Shown here: one piece after another, positions 5,314 to 6,510 of the stretch
Layout of the letters: the number at the start of each line of letters is the position of its first letter
Numbering within the stretch: position 1 is the stretch's first letter
NCBI GenBank assembly: GCA_012510335.1
Contig: JAAZIF010000195.1
Span: forward strand, 1-6,510
DNA: 6,510 bases
Source of the DNA: Methanomicrobiales archaeon
GTDB lineage: Archaea; Halobacteriota; Methanomicrobia; Methanomicrobiales; Methanoculleaceae
Reading direction: 5' to 3'
The notes under the pieces: generated by a model
What the model was told of the DNA's origin: nothing
The model's input: the letters and a program-made list of their open reading frames with translations, nothing else
Database searches by the model: none
Program-made: the position numbers and the translations under genes

Positions 5314-6510
5314 ATGACTGCGCGAACGATATTTCTGATGATTGTCACCGGGGTATTTCTGGTTGTGTGGTTTGCGGAGGGTATCCCACTAGTTATTGTA
5401 GTTCTGGCAGCAGTTGTGCTCTCTATTTGGTATTTTATTGATTTAAGAAGGAACAAGCAGACCCCCCAAATGAGAGGACATTATATTTCAATTGCAATGA
5501 CTTGCGCTTTGCTGGTTTTATTTGCGTTGAAGTTAGAACCAGTTGTTGGAGTCCTGCCAGCGCTGGTTGTTGCACTTCTGACAGGATTTGTGCTAGCTAT
5601 TGTGTATACCTTATGTCATGTTTATGATGAAGCGGCATTAGATACAGGCAGTTCACAGTCGCCAGACTCATCAGATGGTCGTTATGATAGACAGCAGAAG
5701 AAAACTCTCGTTGAGAAAGTGTTTGATGCTGCTGCTGCTCTAGTACCCAGATCATCTGCCAGTCGGAATAATAGGCAGACAATGCGTCACCAAAACGTAA
5801 CTTATTCCCCTGATAAAAAAGATGTCTCTACTTCGAATAGAAAAATTACATTTAAAAAGAAAGATACCGCTCCAAAAAGCGCCGATGCATGGAACAATAA
5901 AGGCCTTGCGCTCAGGAAACTTGGCCGCTACGACGAGGCGATCCAGTGCTACGACCGGGCACTGGAGATAGACCCAAAAAATGCCAAGGCATGGAGCAGT
6001 AAAAGCTATGCACTCTGGAACCTCGGCCGCAACGCCGAGGCGATTCAGTGCTCCGACCGCGCGCTGGAGATAGACCCGAAAAATGTCGATGCATGGAACG
6101 ATAAAGGCATTGCGCTCATAAACCTTGACCGCAACGCCGAGGCGATCCAGTGCTACGACCGGGCACTGGAGATCGACCCGGAATATACCCATGCATGGAA
6201 CAATAAAGGCCTTGCGCTCAGGAACCTCGGCCGCTACGACGAGGCGATCCGGTGCTACGACCGGGCGCTGGAGATAGACCCGGGATATACTAATGCATGG
6301 AACAATAAAGGCCTTGCGCTCGGGAACCTCGACCGTTACACCGAGGCGATTCAGTGCTACGACCGCGTGCTGGAGATCGATCCAGAGAATACTTTCGCGA
6401 AAAACAACAGAGACGATGCATTGAAAAAGAAAGATGCGGCTGCAAAACCAGATATTTCAATAACACTGAGCCACACCTCTATCTACGCAAACGAATGGGA
6501 TAAGATTGAG
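5314..6510 (+). CDS. Four-helix membrane protein with five TPRs (3' end outside window)
   Basis: The frame is open from ATG 5314 to the window end, giving 399 visible residues. Four hydrophobic segments at about 5-20, 24-42, 57-73 and 77-100 form two hairpins with short turns, so N-terminus and TPR part should lie on the same, probably cytoplasmic, side. A polar linker (101-190), rich in Ser, Asn and Lys, follows. Next are five consecutive 34-residue TPRs (192-361), each starting AW or FA-like and ending LEIDP. After a Lys/Ala spacer (370-378) a stretch DISITLSHTSIYANEWDKIE begins, like the first strand of a beta-sandwich domain, but it is cut off. A role as membrane-anchored protein scaffold is inferred from TPR biology; no enzyme is seen. 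AAGGG 7 bases upstream is a modest ribosome binding site. Linker DNA is about 32% GC in one row, against about 60% in the repeat array, suggesting a mosaic gene. Confidence 0.88.
   Translation, partial: MTARTIFLMIVTGVFLVVWFAEGIPLVIVVLAAVVLSIWYFIDLRRNKQTPQMRGHYISIAMTCALLVLFALKLEPVVGVLPALVVALLTGFVLAIVYTLCHVYDEAALDTGSSQSPDSSDGRYDRQQKKTLVEKVFDAAAALVPRSSASRNNRQTMRHQNVTYSPDKKDVSTSNRKITFKKKDTAPKSADAWNNKGLALRKLGRYDEAIQCYDRALEIDPKNAKAWSSKSYALWNLGRNAEAIQCSDRALEIDPKNVDAWNDKGIALINLDRNAEAIQCYDRALEIDPEYTHAWNNKGLALRNLGRYDEAIRCYDRALEIDPGYTNAWNNKGLALGNLDRYTEAIQCYDRVLEIDPENTFAKNNRDDALKKKDAAAKPDISITLSHTSIYANEWDKIE
5887..6396 (+). repeat. Five tandem 102-bp repeats encoding TPR units
   Basis: Units begin at 5887, 5989, 6091, 6193 and 6295, each starting GCATGG and carrying GAGGCGAT(C/T)C(A/G)GTGCT and GACCG(G/C)G. 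Units 1 and 4 differ by only a few bases across their first 85 positions, including identical third-codon choices, more than protein selection needs. This points to recent duplication or gene conversion. The second unit of the short TPR gene (4869-4970) belongs to the same family. Confidence 0.9.

Noticed and set aside
5752..6192. A 146-residue minus-strand open frame opposite the TPR array
   Set aside because: It is periodic only because it is antisense to the 102-bp repeats, and the plus-strand TPR reading is unmistakable.
5887..6396. CRISPR array or satellite repeat
   Set aside because: The 102-bp units have no spacers and are in-frame, 34-codon TPR units within an open reading frame.

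Overview
The window looks like part of a methanogenic archaeon's chromosome, most likely a Methanomicrobiales such as a Methanoculleus-like organism. This is inferred from several signs: archaeal promoter signals (AT-rich TATA boxes about 26 bp before plausible transcript starts), GAGGTG-type ribosome binding sites, GC-rich housekeeping genes, and TPR proteins with the 'AWNNKG...AIQCYDRALEIDP' repeat type common in such genomes. No 16S rRNA or methanogenesis gene is present, so the assignment is tentative.

Left third (1-2033, minus strand): a compact type II restriction-modification system. The upstream gene is a C5-cytosine DNA methyltransferase with all the classical motifs. Its end overlaps by 23 bases a partial gene whose product carries a PD-(D/E)XK-type nuclease core and resembles the ApaLI family (GTGCAC cutters). 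This pair is clearly poorer in GC (sampled rows about 40-48%) than the genes to its right (about 65-68%), which suggests horizontal acquisition.

Middle (2034-5009): an ~830-base stretch with no confident gene but with a TATA-like box and a strong hairpin comes first. Next is a minus-strand winged-helix regulator with a perfect 14-bp palindrome beside its TATA box. Divergent from it is a QueG-related double [4Fe-4S] protein (+). A minus-strand PrxQ/BCP peroxiredoxin that lacks the usual resolving cysteine converges on it with a 23-base overlap and appears to have a leaderless promoter. A short, apparently truncated TPR gene (+) follows and ends in two tandem hairpins.

Right (5010-6510): a ~300-base non-coding leader with two compact inverted repeats precedes a large membrane TPR gene that runs off the window. 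Its product has four predicted transmembrane helices, a low-complexity basic linker, five TPR units encoded by near-identical 102-bp DNA repeats, and the start of what may be a beta-sandwich domain. The linker DNA is about one-third GC and the repeat array about 60% GC, so the gene looks like a mosaic.

The restriction-modification pair acts as one unit. The iron-sulfur protein and the peroxiredoxin could both belong to redox or oxygen defence, with the winged-helix protein as a possible local regulator, but that link rests only on proximity.
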